Source: Nitrososphaerota archaeon (GTDB taxonomy: Archaea; Thermoproteota; Nitrososphaeria; Nitrososphaerales; JACQRY01). From it: a stretch of DNA of 48,452 nucleotides. Shown one piece after another: positions 48,249 through 48,452 of this stretch (its first letter is position 1; every line of letters starts with the position of its first letter). The stretch covers positions 1 to 48,452 of the forward strand of contig JACPCU010000028.1 of NCBI GenBank assembly GCA_016184315.1, in the 5' to 3' direction. Under the pieces are notes generated by a model. That model made no database searches. It was not told the DNA's origin and worked only from the letters and a program-made list of their open reading frames with translations. The position numbers were made by a program, and so were the translations under genes.

Positions 48249-48452
48249 GTCTCAGAAACCACAACTGGAGAGAGGTTATCAAGATCCTAAACAAACTAGA
48301 ATTTGTAGTTAAGAGACAGTCAGGCAGTCACATTATTATGGAACACCCTGATGGAAGATGGACTGTAGTACCGCGACACAATCCAATAAAGATAGGGACC
48401 CTAAAAGAGTATCGTGGAAGATACCGGCCTGACAGTGGAAGAGTTCCTAAGC
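48245..48452 (+). pseudogene. hicA: HicA-type mRNA interferase, frameshifted and cut by the window end
   Basis: From GTG 48245: MSLRNHNWREVIKILNKLEF, VVKRQSGSHIIMEHPDGRWT, VVPRHNPIKIGTLKE. The catalytic His is in SGSHIIM. After GAG (48407-48409) one extra T (48410) shifts the frame; skipping it restores IVEDTGLTVEEFLS, the standard HicA end. The gene is otherwise complete and coupled to hicB. Confidence 0.6.

Noticed and set aside
1-48452. CRISPR array, prophage or integrated plasmid
   Set aside because: No regularly spaced repeats of 24-40 bp, and no capsid, terminase, integrase or replication genes were seen.

Overview
The window is archaeal. Evidence: a TATA-binding-protein-like gene, a Tfx-type regulator, several F420-type luciferase-like oxidoreductases, many genes with a TATA box 25-35 bp upstream of the start codon and little or no leader, and a tRNA-Leu interrupted by three very short introns. 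The horizontally acquired grpE-dnaK-dnaJ operon, cupredoxins, copper-type electron-transfer proteins and aerobic-style peroxiredoxin point to a mesophilic or moderately thermophilic member of the Thaumarchaeota/Aigarchaeota/Bathyarchaeota side of the Thermoproteota. That placement is an inference; no rRNA is present to settle it.

Layout. 1-4.9 kb: the 3' end of a FadF/HdrD-like iron-sulfur protein, a V4R protein, a membrane-anchored winged-helix regulator with a Met-rich outer loop facing a Met-rich amicyanin-like cupredoxin (with a phased TGAAACAG array at its promoter), a frameshifted MOT1-type molybdate transporter and a Tfx regulator. 4.9-14.7 kb: catabolic genes for nitrogenous/organic acids (nitrilase, solute-binding protein, class V aminotransferase, M24 peptidase, ornithine cyclodeaminase-like protein, LLM oxidoreductase, a decayed isochorismatase, a double cupin) plus a transposase scar. 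15-20 kb: a membrane redox module made of a Tat-exported 4Fe-4S protein, an NrfD protein fused to a second Tat-type exported domain, a CuA-like protein, an exported companion and a collagen-linked cupredoxin. No catalytic molybdopterin subunit is present. 20.1-23.8 kb: the most unusual locus, with a TBP fused to an archaeal helical domain, a free copy of that domain, three related small four-helix membrane proteins and a winged-helix/RDD membrane protein, next to the three-intron tRNA-Leu(GAG). 23.8-28 kb: cupin, LLM oxidoreductase, an exported protein behind a G-rich repeat, and a HemL-like aminotransferase. 28-32.7 kb: a cluster of toxin-antitoxin pairs (AbrB/PIN twice), RHH and wHTH regulators, and broken nucleotidyltransferase and RelE genes. 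32.7-38.6 kb: flavin split-barrel protein, Bcp peroxiredoxin, MFS transporter, and the dnaJ/dnaK/grpE operon. 38.7-48.4 kb: GYD protein, EamA and MFS transporters, a third LLM oxidoreductase, an ABC-2 exporter, PspC, an isochorismatase-family amidase, a VIT1/CCC1-type iron transporter behind DtxR-like operators, and a decayed HicBA pair.

The strongest candidate for an undescribed system is the TBP-fusion/membrane-protein locus at 20.2-23.8 kb. It looks like a set of parts for linking a membrane signal to basal transcription, but this role is inferred only from domain architecture and neighbourhood.
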